NCBI RefSeq assembly: GCF_003286415.2
Contig: NZ_CP043450.1
Location: forward strand, 6,324,001 to 6,388,000
Length of the DNA: 64,000 nt
Direction of reading: 5' to 3'
DNA from: Mucilaginibacter rubeus
Lineage (GTDB): Bacteria; Bacteroidota; Bacteroidia; Sphingobacteriales; Sphingobacteriaceae
Below are positions 1-8,002 of this stretch, one piece after another. Under the pieces are notes generated by a model. That model had not been told where the DNA came from. It saw only the letters and a program-made list of their open reading frames with translations, and ran no database searches. How positions within the stretch are numbered: position 1 is the stretch's first letter; every line of letters starts with the position of its first letter. A program made the position numbers and the translations under genes.

Positions 1-12
1 CGAAATTTTAGT

Positions 13-20
13 TATGTTTG
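13..20 (+). promoter_or_regulatory. Probable -7 promoter box of tRNA-Gly
   Basis: TATGTTTG matches the Bacteroidota sigma-A -7 consensus TAnnTTTG exactly and ends 12 nt before the tRNA 5' end, a suitable distance for a short tRNA leader. The -33 element would fall outside the window, so it cannot be checked. Confidence 0.5.
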
Positions 21-32
21 AATATAAAATAA

Positions 33-105
33 GCGAAAATAGCTCAGTCGGTAGAGCGTCAGTTTCCCAAACTGAAGGCCGCGGGTTCGAATCCCGTTTT
101 TCGCT
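33..105 (+). tRNA. tRNA-Gly (anticodon CCC)
   Basis: A complete cloverleaf can be folded. The acceptor stem GCGAAAA pairs with TTTTCGC. The D arm begins AGCTCAGTCGG. The anticodon stem TCAGT/ACTGA closes a TTCCCAA loop with anticodon CCC, which reads GGG. The T arm contains GGTTCGAATCC. The discriminator is U, as expected for bacterial glycine tRNAs, and CCA is not encoded. Confidence 0.95.
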
Positions 106-131
106 CACTCACAAAATTTTCCTTAAACAAT

Positions 132-213
132 CGTCATTGCGAGGTAGGAAGCAATCGCGAGCTGTACAGGGCGGACCTGCTTGTAGGGGATTGCTTCGTA
201 CCTCGCAATGACG
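132..213. repeat. Palindromic intergenic repeat, family R1 (copy a)
   Basis: Arms at 132-158 and 186-213 are near-perfect inverted repeats built on CGTCATTGCGAGGTA and its complement. They enclose about 28 nt. The same arms occur at 5249-5332 and 11824-11907, with a half copy at 50969-50997. The internal segment of this copy resembles that of the 11.8 kb copy when inverted, so the whole unit of about 80 bp is conserved. It lies between the tRNA and the 3' end of nadB. Confidence 0.9.
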
Positions 214-232
214 GTTTATATATTTACTTTTT

Positions 233-1825
233 TTAAAATACCGTATCCTGTACCTTATCAGCATGTTCAGGATAATCAGTAGTGTAATGCAATCCTCTAC
301 TCTCCTTACGTAGCATAGCCGATTTTACTACAATAAATGAAACCTGGATCAGGTTACGTAGCTCGCAAAGTTTTACAGAAAGCTTTGTTTTTTTATAGAA
401 ATCTTCAGTCTCTTCATATAATAATTTCAACCTGCGCAAGGCCCTATCCAGCCTGAAATCCGAACGGACAATACCCACATAGTCATTCATTAACTTCTGC
501 ATTTCGCGCACGTTGTGGGTCACCAGGATATCCTCATTTGACAGCTGAACACCTTTCTCATCCCAGTCAGGAATATTATCCGGGATCACATTATTTTCAA
601 ATTGTTTGATGGCATCTTCATAAATGCGATGCGCAAAAACCAGCGCCTCCAGTAACGAATTTGAAGCTAAACGATTTGCTCCATGCAGGCCTGTTGACGA
701 ACATTCGCCGCAGGCATATAATCTTAATATAGATGACTGGCCAACATGATCAACCAAAATACCGCCACACATATAATGACAAGCCGGCGCAACCGGGATC
801 ATATCCTTAGTCATATCAATACCAATTTCCAAACATTTAGCATAGATATTAGGGAAATGGTTCAGGATATCTTTCTTACTGCGATGCCTTACATCTAAAT
901 AAACAAAGTCCTCACCTGATTTTTTTATTTCGGCATCAATAGCCCTTGCAGTAATATCACGGGGCGCTAATGATTTACGCTCGTCATACTCGTGCATAAA
1001 TTCTTCACCATTGGTACGTTTCAACACACCTCCAAAACCACGTACAGCTTCAGATATCAGGAATGATGGATATTCACCAGGATTATATAAGGCTGTAGGG
1101 TGGAATTGCATGAACTCCATATTACGTACTTTACCTTTTGCACGATAAACCATAGCGATGCCGTCACCGGTAGCAATGGTTGGGTTGGTAGTAACCGCAT
1201 AAATATGCCCTGCCCCACCTGCAGCCATTACGGTAACCTTCGAAAGAATCTTTTCAACAATCTTGGTCTCTGTATTAAAGGCATAAATCCCGAAGCAGGT
1301 AATATCGGTACTTGATTTACCCACCAGCTCACCTAAATGGTGCTGTGTGATCAGGTCGACAGCAAAATAATGCGTAAGTATCTCAATATTAGGGTTTTTA
1401 TGAATTTCCTCCAAAAGCGAACGCTCTATCTCCCAGCCAGTTACATCTTTATAATGCAATACACGAAACTCGGAATGCCCACCCTCTTTGGCCAGGTCAT
1501 AAACACCTTCATTAGTCTTGTCGAAATTGGTTCCGTAATCAATTATTTCGTTAATACGCGCCGGACCTTCTTTAACAACAGCTTCAACAACTTCACGGTC
1601 GCAAAGGCCATCTCCACTTATTAAGGTGTCCTGGATATGTTTTTCAAAAGAATCCTCTTTTTTATCCACAACAACCGCAACGCCTCCCTGGGCATATTTG
1701 GTGTTGGATTCATCTTCGTTAGATTTTGTAACTATCAGAACCTTACCATGCTTCGCGGCCTTGAGCGCAAAACTTAATCCGGCAATTCCTGAACCCACTA
1801 CAAGGAAATCAACAGTTCGGGTCAT
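233..1825 (-). CDS. nadB: L-aspartate oxidase
   Basis: NadB oxidises L-aspartate to iminoaspartate with FAD, the first step of de novo NAD synthesis in the cytoplasm. The product hands over to NadA. The 530-residue protein has the usual family length. It opens with the FAD Rossmann motif VVGSGIAGLSFA at about residues 9-20 and carries the flavoprotein blocks MQFHPTALY and SLAPRDITARAID, followed by the HYMCGGI segment and a helical C-terminal domain typical of succinate dehydrogenase/fumarate reductase flavoproteins. GANRLASNSLLEALVF is the conserved C-terminal FAD contact. The gene is divergent from nadA across about 400 bp, so the two may share regulation. No nadC is visible here. Identification is firm. 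Confidence 0.97.
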   Translation of the reverse strand: MTRTVDFLVVGSGIAGLSFALKAAKHGKVLIVTKSNEDESNTKYAQGGVAVVVDKKEDSFEKHIQDTLISGDGLCDREVVEAVVKEGPARINEIIDYGTNFDKTNEGVYDLAKEGGHSEFRVLHYKDVTGWEIERSLLEEIHKNPNIEILTHYFAVDLITQHHLGELVGKSSTDITCFGIYAFNTETKIVEKILSKVTVMAAGGAGHIYAVTTNPTIATGDGIAMVYRAKGKVRNMEFMQFHPTALYNPGEYPSFLISEAVRGFGGVLKRTNGEEFMHEYDERKSLAPRDITARAIDAEIKKSGEDFVYLDVRHRSKKDILNHFPNIYAKCLEIGIDMTKDMIPVAPACHYMCGGILVDHVGQSSILRLYACGECSSTGLHGANRLASNSLLEALVFAHRIYEDAIKQFENNVIPDNIPDWDEKGVQLSNEDILVTHNVREMQKLMNDYVGIVRSDFRLDRALRRLKLLYEETEDFYKKTKLSVKLCELRNLIQVSFIVVKSAMLRKESRGLHYTTDYPEHADKVQDTVF

Positions 1826-2233
1826 GTTTTATATGAAATGTGTGTAAAAGTAGTACTAATGTTAATAACAGCTGTAAAACCTGTTAAGTTTATGTAAACA
1901 AAAAGTGAAAAATAGTTTACAGTGTGTATAACTCCCTTTCTCAGGTCGAATATCAATATTTTTTGATCGACTTTTCCGACACTTTAGTCATAAAGCTAAC
2001 ATTTTGTCAACCCTGAAAATATTAACATAAAACTTTTTCAAATAAAAATTGATTGTCACAGATATCTAAAAATCAGCATACTTTTTGGTGGAAAAATGTT
2101 TATAAGTGTTAATAAATTGTGAAAACTAACTTTTAAAACAAAAATTACTCCGACTTTTGCACATTACCAACACCCCAATAAACAATAAGTCTTTTTATAT
2201 TAAAAATTAGTTGTTATTAATTGAATTGTGGAA
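1826..2233. other. Divergent nadB/nadA control region
   Basis: This AT-rich stretch of about 400 bp must hold both promoters. I see short palindromic pieces such as ACAGCTGT near 1870, but no box that I can assign to a known NAD regulator (NadR, NiaR, NrtR or NadQ). No coding potential is evident. Confidence 0.5.
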
Positions 2234-3226
2234 ATGAATACCTTCGAAGAAATAAATCTGAAAGGATACGTGGATGAAGAAATTGATCCGACGCTTGATC
2301 TTTTCGCGGAAATTGAAAAATTAAAAAAGCAAAAAAATGCGGTGATCCTGGCGCACTATTACCAGGACGGTGATATACAAGATATTGCCGATTACATTGG
2401 CGATAGTTTGGGATTATCCCAACAAGCTGCCAAAACGGATGCCGACATCATTGTTTTTGCAGGCGTACATTTCATGGCAGAAACAGCCAAGATCCTGTCG
2501 CCAACAAAGAAGGTTTTGCTGCCGGATATGAAGGCAGGTTGTTCATTAGCAGATAGTTGCCCGCCTCACTTGTTTAAAAAGTTTAAGGAAAACTATCCCG
2601 ATCACCTGGTGATCACGTATGTAAACTGTACGGCCGAACTGAAAGCTTTAACTGACATTGTTTGTACATCAAGCAATGCCGTACAGATTGTGGAGAGCTT
2701 ACCGAAGGATCAGAAGATCATTTTCGGTCCTGATAAAAACCTTGGCGCGTATGTAGCCAAGAAAACCGGTCGCGACCTGGTATTGTGGAACGGTGCTTGT
2801 ATGGTGCATGAGATATTTTCGAGAGAAAAAATCACTAAGCTGAAAGAAAGGCATCCGGGAGCAAAACTGCTGGCGCACCCTGAGTGCGAGGATGTTATCC
2901 TGGAAATGGCCGATTATGTTGGTTCAACAACCGGTATTTTGAAATATGCCGGCAGCCGCCAGGATAAGGAATTTATTGTAGCAACAGAATCGGGTATTTT
3001 ACACCAGATGCAGAAGGAAAATCCGGATAAAATATTTATTCCGGCGCCGCCAAATAACAACTGCGCATGTAACGATTGTCCGCATATGAAGCGTAACACA
3101 TTGGAAAAATTATACCTGTGTTTGAAAAATGAAACGCCTGAGGTAATTGTACCAGAGCATATCATTGAAAAAGCGGTAAAACCAATAGAGCGCATGCTTG
3201 AAATTTCGGCCCAGCTGGGATTGTAG
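2234..3226 (+). CDS. nadA: Quinolinate synthase
   Basis: NadA condenses iminoaspartate with dihydroxyacetone phosphate to give quinolinate, using one oxygen-sensitive [4Fe-4S] cluster. The characteristic AHYYQDGDIQD, GVHFMAETAKIL and PDMKAGCSLADSC motifs are all present. Candidate cluster cysteines sit in VNCTAELK (about residue 132), NGACMVHE (about 189) and the C-terminal CACNDCPHM motif (about 277-282). A GTG at 2228 lies two codons upstream. I prefer the ATG, giving 330 residues, but the sequence alone does not decide. It is divergent from nadB. Confidence 0.97.
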   Translation: MNTFEEINLKGYVDEEIDPTLDLFAEIEKLKKQKNAVILAHYYQDGDIQDIADYIGDSLGLSQQAAKTDADIIVFAGVHFMAETAKILSPTKKVLLPDMKAGCSLADSCPPHLFKKFKENYPDHLVITYVNCTAELKALTDIVCTSSNAVQIVESLPKDQKIIFGPDKNLGAYVAKKTGRDLVLWNGACMVHEIFSREKITKLKERHPGAKLLAHPECEDVILEMADYVGSTTGILKYAGSRQDKEFIVATESGILHQMQKENPDKIFIPAPPNNNCACNDCPHMKRNTLEKLYLCLKNETPEVIVPEHIIEKAVKPIERMLEISAQLGL

Positions 3227-3234
3227 AAGAATAA

Positions 3235-3266
3235 AGACTTACGAAGTTTTAAAACTTCGTAAGTCT
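3235..3266. repeat. Perfect 32-bp palindrome downstream of nadA
   Basis: The arms AGACTTACGAAGTTTT (3235-3250) and AAAACTTCGTAAGTCT (3251-3266) are exact complements with no spacer. The palindrome begins 8 nt after the nadA stop, so it may end that transcript, but no U tract follows. It could instead be a dispersed palindromic repeat. Confidence 0.75.
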
Positions 3267-3428
3267 GAAAATATAGAGGTTGATTTAACTGATTTTTTGT
3301 TGGTGAGATTGCCTCTGGGTAAAACTTATAAACCGGGTAATTGTGGAAAACCCGTAGGTATTAAAATGAAGGTATTTTTACTGGAAAAGTTCCTTCAGGC
3401 TGGTAAAAAGGCTAAAAATCGTAAAAAA

Positions 3429-3709
3429 TTTTTCCGCCATAGGCGGATATAATGTAGACAGGTTGCGGCCCGGAAAATTGGGTTATCCACATTATTGTTA
3501 AAAAGTATAAGGTGGGGATAAGCTGCAAACAGGGAAAGGCGTCGATATATTTGTAGCCCAATTTCGGGTAATTGGAGGTCTGAAGCTTGAAGTAGTCTAA
3601 AAAGCCAAAAAATTTTTCCCGCCTTCGGCGGATGGAGTAAACCGGGTTGCGGCCCAAAATATAAAGAATTAAAAATTTAAAAGTTTTTCCGCCTTCGGCG
3701 GTGAAATTT
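3429..3709. repeat. Duplicated CCGCC/GGCGG hairpin module
   Basis: Two copies (3429-3478 and 3612-3659) share T-rich lead, CCGCC-loop-GGCGG hairpin, a spacer of about 12-14 nt, and then GGTTGCGGCCC. A third, hairpin-only copy (3683-3701) abuts the thiL start. Sequence before the hairpins is also related (AAAAAGGCTAAAAA versus AAAAAGCCAAAAAA), so the duplication is longer than the hairpin. Confidence 0.75.
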
Positions 3710-3721
3710 AAAGGGTTAAAT

Positions 3722-4768
3722 ATGTTTGAAAATCAGGATAGAACCAATTTAGAGGAGCTTGGCGAATTTGGCCTTATCGGTCATCTCACCAAAAATATCA
3801 AGCTCACCAACGAAAGCTCGAAAAAGGGAGTTGGCGATGATGCAGCGGTGCTTGATTTTGGCGGCAAACAAGTGCTGGTAAGTACCGATATGCTGTTGGA
3901 AGGAATCCATTTTGATTTAGCATACACGCCGCTTAAGCACTTGGGTTACAAAGCGATACAGGTAAATCTGAGTGATATTTACGCGATGAATGGCATAGCG
4001 TCGCAGGTTACTGTATCTATCGGCATGTCGAGCAAATTTCCGCTCGAAGCCATTGAGGAGCTTTACCAGGGGATTTATATCGCCTGTGAAAAATATAATG
4101 TAGACTTGATTGGCGGTGATACAACATCGTCAAAACAAGGCTTGGTGATTAGTGTAACTTCAATTGGCTATGCCGATGAAGCTGATATTGTGTACCGTAA
4201 CGGTGCCGAAGAAGGCGATTTGATTTGTGTATCCGGAGATTTGGGTGGTGCTTATACCGGTTTGCAATTATTGGAACGTGAAAAATTGGTTTACCTGGAA
4301 AATCCTAATATTCAGCCAGATCTGGAAGGTAAGGATTACATTGTTGAACGGCAGCTAAAACCGGAGGCCCGCCGTGATGTGGTTGAATTGCTGAAAAGTA
4401 TAGAGGTAAAACCTACTGCTATGATCGATGTATCCGACGGTTTAGCTTCTGAGTTACTGCACATCTGCAAGCAAAGCAATAAGGGTTGTAACCTGTACGA
4501 GGAAAAAATACCGCTTGATCCGATGACTTTTGAAACCGCCCGCGAATTTAACCTCGACCCCACTATTTGTGCCTTAAGTGGCGGTGAGGATTATGAATTA
4601 TTGTTCACCGTAAAGCAGGCCGATTACGATAAGATCAAATTTAAAATGGATATCAGCATTATCGGGTATATCACCGAACCATCGGCCGGTTGTAACCTGA
4701 TCACCAAAAGTGGCACTGTTCATGAATTGAAAGCCCAGGGTTGGAACGCGTTTAAAAAAGCAGAATAA
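3722..4768 (+). CDS. thiL: Thiamine-monophosphate kinase
   Basis: ThiL phosphorylates thiamine monophosphate to thiamine pyrophosphate with ATP, the last step of cofactor synthesis, in the cytoplasm. The 348-residue protein fits the AIRS/PurM-like family. It has the Mg-binding GVGDDAAVL near the N-terminus, STDMLLEGIHFD, GGDTTSS in the middle, DVSDGLASEL, and the C-terminal ALSGGEDYELLFTV. The ATG at 3722 is chosen because the in-frame GTG at 3701 lies inside the hairpin repeat, and because the family normally begins near the ENQDRTNLEELGEFGLI segment. The stop overlaps the next gene's start (TAATG), indicating translational coupling. No TPP riboswitch is seen upstream. Confidence 0.95.
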   Translation: MFENQDRTNLEELGEFGLIGHLTKNIKLTNESSKKGVGDDAAVLDFGGKQVLVSTDMLLEGIHFDLAYTPLKHLGYKAIQVNLSDIYAMNGIASQVTVSIGMSSKFPLEAIEELYQGIYIACEKYNVDLIGGDTTSSKQGLVISVTSIGYADEADIVYRNGAEEGDLICVSGDLGGAYTGLQLLEREKLVYLENPNIQPDLEGKDYIVERQLKPEARRDVVELLKSIEVKPTAMIDVSDGLASELLHICKQSNKGCNLYEEKIPLDPMTFETAREFNLDPTICALSGGEDYELLFTVKQADYDKIKFKMDISIIGYITEPSAGCNLITKSGTVHELKAQGWNAFKKAE

Positions 4769-5208
4769 TGTTACAGGGAGCATTTGATAAATTTTACCTC
4801 AACAACCATCCCGATGGCAAGCCGCCGATGATATTTGTAAAGGGAATTTTATTGCTTTACCTGGGCTTACTGATCCAAACGGTTAACAATTACCTCGATG
4901 GGTTTAATTTTTCGGCTATCCTGTTTGTATTTTTTGCCGTTGGCTTCCTGGTTTTTGTAACTGGTGAAGGAAAAAAATGGGCAAGGATCATCCTTTCTGT
5001 TTTGATATTGCTGAATGTATTTTTCCTGGGATCATCGCTGTTGTATAGTTTTGGGATTTTGCATGATAGCGGCGTTCCAAAAAAGGCTATCCAAATGCCG
5101 GTTTACCTCATCGTTTTAACCTTCGCCGAGATTATTGTTGAGCTATGGGGATGGGCCCTGATGTTTACCAAGCAGGCAGATTGGTGGTTTGAACGGAAGA
5201 ATAATTAA
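4768..5208 (+). CDS. Small four-helix membrane protein of unknown function
   Basis: The 146-residue protein has about four hydrophobic segments (roughly 26-44, 50-66, 71-95 and 107-128) and a charged C-terminus, so it is very likely an inner-membrane protein. I do not recognise a family. It overlaps the thiL stop by one base, so it is probably made from the same transcript. No thiamine-transport signature (such as ThiT or YuaJ) is recognisable, so the link to thiamine rests on position only. Confidence 0.75.
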   Translation: MLQGAFDKFYLNNHPDGKPPMIFVKGILLLYLGLLIQTVNNYLDGFNFSAILFVFFAVGFLVFVTGEGKKWARIILSVLILLNVFFLGSSLLYSFGILHDSGVPKKAIQMPVYLIVLTFAEIIVELWGWALMFTKQADWWFERKNN

Positions 5209-5248
5209 AAAAGAAAACTTAGCCACCGCTCGGCTCCGAAATATTTTA

Positions 5249-5332
5249 TGTCATTGCGAGCGAAGCGTGGCAATCGCACGGAAGTAGAGCCGCTCTGTAT
5301 AGCATGCGATTGCTTCGTACCTCGCAATGACA
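5249..5332. repeat. Palindromic intergenic repeat, family R1 (copy b)
   Basis: The right arm (5306-5332) matches the other R1 copies. The left arm (5249-5279) reads GCGAGCGAAGCGTGGCAATCGC and is diverged, so the stem here is imperfect. The element lies between the convergent ends of the membrane-protein gene and rmuC, where it could act as a terminator. Confidence 0.85.
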
Positions 5333-5362
5333 TGGTTTTTATGTGGCAATTTTATTACTTAT

Positions 5363-6733
5363 TTACTCTTCACCAATAAACTTCTGATCTATTTGCTTAT
5401 CCGCTTTAGCGCCAAGTTTCTTGATCTTTTCGGCGGTAATGGTAAGGTTACCCCTACCCTCCGATAACTTATTGACAGCATTATTATAGGCGGATTGTGT
5501 TTGATTAATGTTTTTGCCAATGCTATCCATATCACTTAAAAAGCCGACAAATTTATCGTACATATCACCACTCAAGCGGGCTATTTCCAGTACATTACGG
5601 TTTTGACGTTCCTGTTTCCACATACTGGCAATTGTACGCAGCGTTGCCAATAATGTAGACGGACTAACGATTACTACTTTCCTGTCCCAGGCGTAATTAA
5701 ACAATTCATTATCAAGCTGTACCGCTATACTGAATGAGGACTCTATCGGCACAAAAAGCAACACAAAATCAGGGGAATTGATCTTATACAAATCGTGATA
5801 TTTTTTGGCAGAAAGGCCGGCCACGTGGCCACGGATAGATTCAATATGAGCCTTGGCGAAGAGCTTGCGGTCATCCTCCGTATCGGCATTAACCAGTTTT
5901 TCATAGGCAATCAGCGATACTTTAGAGTCGATGATCAGGTGCTTATCATCCGGTAAATCGATAATGACATCGGGTTGATATCTTGTACCATCGGTAGCCT
6001 GCATAGCGGCCTGAATCCGGTATTCCTGGTCTTTAACCAGGCCTGAGCGTTCCAGTATCCGCTCCAGTATCATCTCGCCCCAGTTACCTTGTTTTTTGTT
6101 ATCGCCTTTGAGTGCTTTGGTTAGGTTTTGAGCCTCATCGCTGATCTGTTTATTCAGGTCCATCAGCTGGGTAATTACGCCTTTAAGCGTGTTTCGTTCT
6201 GCGGCTTCCATGTTATAAACTTTCTCTACTTTATCCTCAAAAGCCTTCAGGTTTTCCTTTAGCGGGTTAAGGATAACATCCAAATTACTACGGTTGATAT
6301 CGGTAAACTCCTTCGATTTTTCTTTTAGCAGTTTTTCGGCTACGTTTTCAAATTCGCGCTGAAACTGCGTGCGGATCTGCTCTATCTCGACTTTTTGCTC
6401 CTGCAGTTTTTCCTGCTGTGATTTATAATAAGCACGGGCACTTTCTAAGGATTGATTGGCCTGCGCCAACTGGGTACGTTCGTATAAAAGTTCGTCAATC
6501 AGGCGGTTCTTTTCCTCCTTTAAAAAGTTGGTAATACTTTCTTTTTCAGCAGCTAAGCCGTTAGATTTTTCTTCGGCTTTGGCCAATGAAATTTTAAGCT
6601 GATCATGATCATAACGAAGTTTACTCAACTCTTCGGCAGAGATCAGCTCAACCGCTTTTGGCTTTTTCAGGAATAAAAAAACAGCAATCAGCAGGATGAT
6701 CAGGGATACAATTACTAATATAATACCAGTCAT
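5363..6733 (-). CDS. rmuC: RmuC family protein
   Basis: RmuC proteins limit DNA rearrangement at inverted repeats in Escherichia coli and have a nuclease-like fold; their biochemistry is poorly defined. The 456-residue protein has an N-terminal membrane anchor (about residues 3-23), a long coiled coil (about 40-140) and the conserved RmuC domain, recognised by KGNWGEMILERILERSGL, YQPDVIIDLPDDKHLIIDSK and LFVPIESSFSIA. The genome around it is unusually rich in inverted repeats, which fits the genetic role but proves nothing. It appears to be monocistronic. Confidence 0.93.
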   Translation of the reverse strand: MTGIILVIVSLIILLIAVFLFLKKPKAVELISAEELSKLRYDHDQLKISLAKAEEKSNGLAAEKESITNFLKEEKNRLIDELLYERTQLAQANQSLESARAYYKSQQEKLQEQKVEIEQIRTQFQREFENVAEKLLKEKSKEFTDINRSNLDVILNPLKENLKAFEDKVEKVYNMEAAERNTLKGVITQLMDLNKQISDEAQNLTKALKGDNKKQGNWGEMILERILERSGLVKDQEYRIQAAMQATDGTRYQPDVIIDLPDDKHLIIDSKVSLIAYEKLVNADTEDDRKLFAKAHIESIRGHVAGLSAKKYHDLYKINSPDFVLLFVPIESSFSIAVQLDNELFNYAWDRKVVIVSPSTLLATLRTIASMWKQERQNRNVLEIARLSGDMYDKFVGFLSDMDSIGKNINQTQSAYNNAVNKLSEGRGNLTITAEKIKKLGAKADKQIDQKFIGEE

Positions 6734-6789
6734 TTATTTGATAAAAATATTAGCAAAGTAAAGTATTAAATTTAATAAATGCTAATAAA

Positions 6790-7023
6790 TTAATGCACCG
6801 GATGCACAGCCGAATCTGTATCTGCACCAAGTGTCGTAGTGTCTGATGAGTTAGGTGTAGATGCACTGTTCCCGGGTGTTGCAGTTTTGGATGAATCGGC
6901 AGGGCCGCCGCTACCTTTCGCCGCGCTGGTATCATTTGTACGGTTAGGGCTTTTATCGTTGCTGTGGCAGGCTGTAAAGGCTATTGTGGCAGTGATTAAA
7001 AAAAGAAAAACGAATTTTTTCAT
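6790..7023 (-). CDS. Small Ser/Thr-rich lipoprotein
   Basis: This is a 77-residue predicted lipoprotein. The signal peptide MKKFVFLFLITATIAFTAC ends in a lipobox with Cys19. The mature part is low-complexity (Ser, Thr, Asn, Pro, Asp) and probably disordered. I recognise no domain. It is transcribed divergently from the next small lipoprotein. Confidence comes from the clear signal peptide and lipobox rather than from homology. Confidence 0.65.
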   Translation of the reverse strand: MKKFVFLFLITATIAFTACHSNDKSPNRTNDTSAAKGSGGPADSSKTATPGNSASTPNSSDTTTLGADTDSAVHPVH

Positions 7024-7134
7024 GGGTGACGCTTACGGTTTAACGGTTATTAAATAGCTCAGTTTTGTTATCGTAATTAAAGCAAATTTTGTTGACTGGT
7101 ATAAATTAAGCATATTCACAAATAAAAACCAATT

Positions 7135-7512
7135 ATGAAGCAACTGATTTACGGGCTACTAATAAGCGTGCTATTTGTATCATGCTCAAAAAAGAGCACG
7201 GATCAACCACCGCAGCCACATACCATAAAAGTTACAGTAAGTGGATCGGATGCTTTTAGCGTTTCATTATCTGTGTATAAAACAACGGATAGCAGCCCCC
7301 AGGTTGTCGATACAAAAGCTGTTGCGCAGGGATCTTCATATAGTTACAGCACTACGCTGAACCAAAATGACGAAGTAACATTGGTTATTGCCTCAGATGT
7401 TTCCAATACGGTAACCTACAAAATTTCGGATAACGATAAGATAGTGGTACAGGATACCGACAGGGAGATAGTTACCCATAGCTCAGTTTCGGTTAGCTAT
7501 GATATTCCTTAA
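7135..7512 (+). CDS. Small secreted lipoprotein, function unknown
   Basis: The 125-residue protein starts MKQLIYGLLISVLFVSC, with the lipobox Cys at 17. The mature part alternates polar and hydrophobic residues, suggesting a small beta-sandwich, but it matches no family I know. It converges on gldH with only 7 bp between stop codons, so the two transcripts must end within each other's 3' region. Confidence 0.7.
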   Translation: MKQLIYGLLISVLFVSCSKKSTDQPPQPHTIKVTVSGSDAFSVSLSVYKTTDSSPQVVDTKAVAQGSSYSYSTTLNQNDEVTLVIASDVSNTVTYKISDNDKIVVQDTDREIVTHSSVSVSYDIP

Positions 7513-7519
7513 ACGCTAA

Positions 7520-8002
7520 TTATTGAGCCTTTTCTACCCGTAAACCCACATCGCTGATCTCATGCAGCGGGTTATCGCGCATGTTTTGCTCTATCTGGAA
7601 CCGGTAAACGCCTTTTGAAGGAAAGTGATAATTTTTACGTAAAAGTACCTGGTAACTGTATAAATTACCCGATCCTTTGCCCAGCCATTCGCCGTCGGGA
7701 TTGGCCAGTTTTACTTCAAAACGGGTGGTTTGTGTTTTTTTATCAGGCGTGATCTGGTAAACCAGCACGAATATATTGGAGTATTTGTAGTTGCCTGTTA
7801 CCCGCAAATTGAGGTACTGGTTATAGGCTGCTTTTTCATCATTAATTTTAACATCAAAATTTACGCGGTTAACATACGACCAGTTGTGGTCGGCAATTTC
7901 GGTGTTGGTATCAATAATGCTGTTAGGATCGGTACACGACCCGGCAAACATCGTTATCAGTAACAATGCTGCCGGGTAAATGATGTTTAATGCCCGTTTC
8001 AT
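7520..8002 (-). CDS. gldH: Gliding motility lipoprotein GldH
   Basis: GldH is an outer-membrane-associated lipoprotein needed for gliding and type IX secretion in Flavobacterium. Homologues also occur in non-gliding Bacteroidota. This 160-residue protein has a lipobox (FAGSC, Cys23) and the conserved pattern including NRVNFDVKINDE, YKYSNIFVLVYQITP, GEWLGKGSGNLYSYQV and the C-terminal IEQNMRDNPLHEISDVGLRV. It overlaps the upstream ricT by four bases (ATGA), so it is the last gene of holB-ricT-gldH. No other gld or spr gene is in the window, so motility cannot be inferred from this gene alone. Confidence 0.92.
   Translation of the reverse strand: MKRALNIIYPAALLLITMFAGSCTDPNSIIDTNTEIADHNWSYVNRVNFDVKINDEKAAYNQYLNLRVTGNYKYSNIFVLVYQITPDKKTQTTRFEVKLANPDGEWLGKGSGNLYSYQVLLRKNYHFPSKGVYRFQIEQNMRDNPLHEISDVGLRVEKAQ

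Larger units (their letters stand above)
3227..3721. other. Repeat-rich gap between nadA and thiL
   Basis: About 495 bp without a convincing gene. It contains a perfect 32-bp palindrome just after nadA and a duplicated hairpin module (separate entries). A possible 84-codon frame that starts inside nadA runs through the repeats, resembles nothing, and is not accepted. Confidence 0.7.

Noticed and set aside
3198..3452. 84-codon open frame after nadA
   Set aside because: It starts inside nadA and runs through a palindrome and hairpin repeats; the peptide resembles nothing and is very basic.
3661..3721. Possible TPP riboswitch before thiL
   Set aside because: The conserved thi-box core is absent; the only structure is the CCGCC/GGCGG hairpin.
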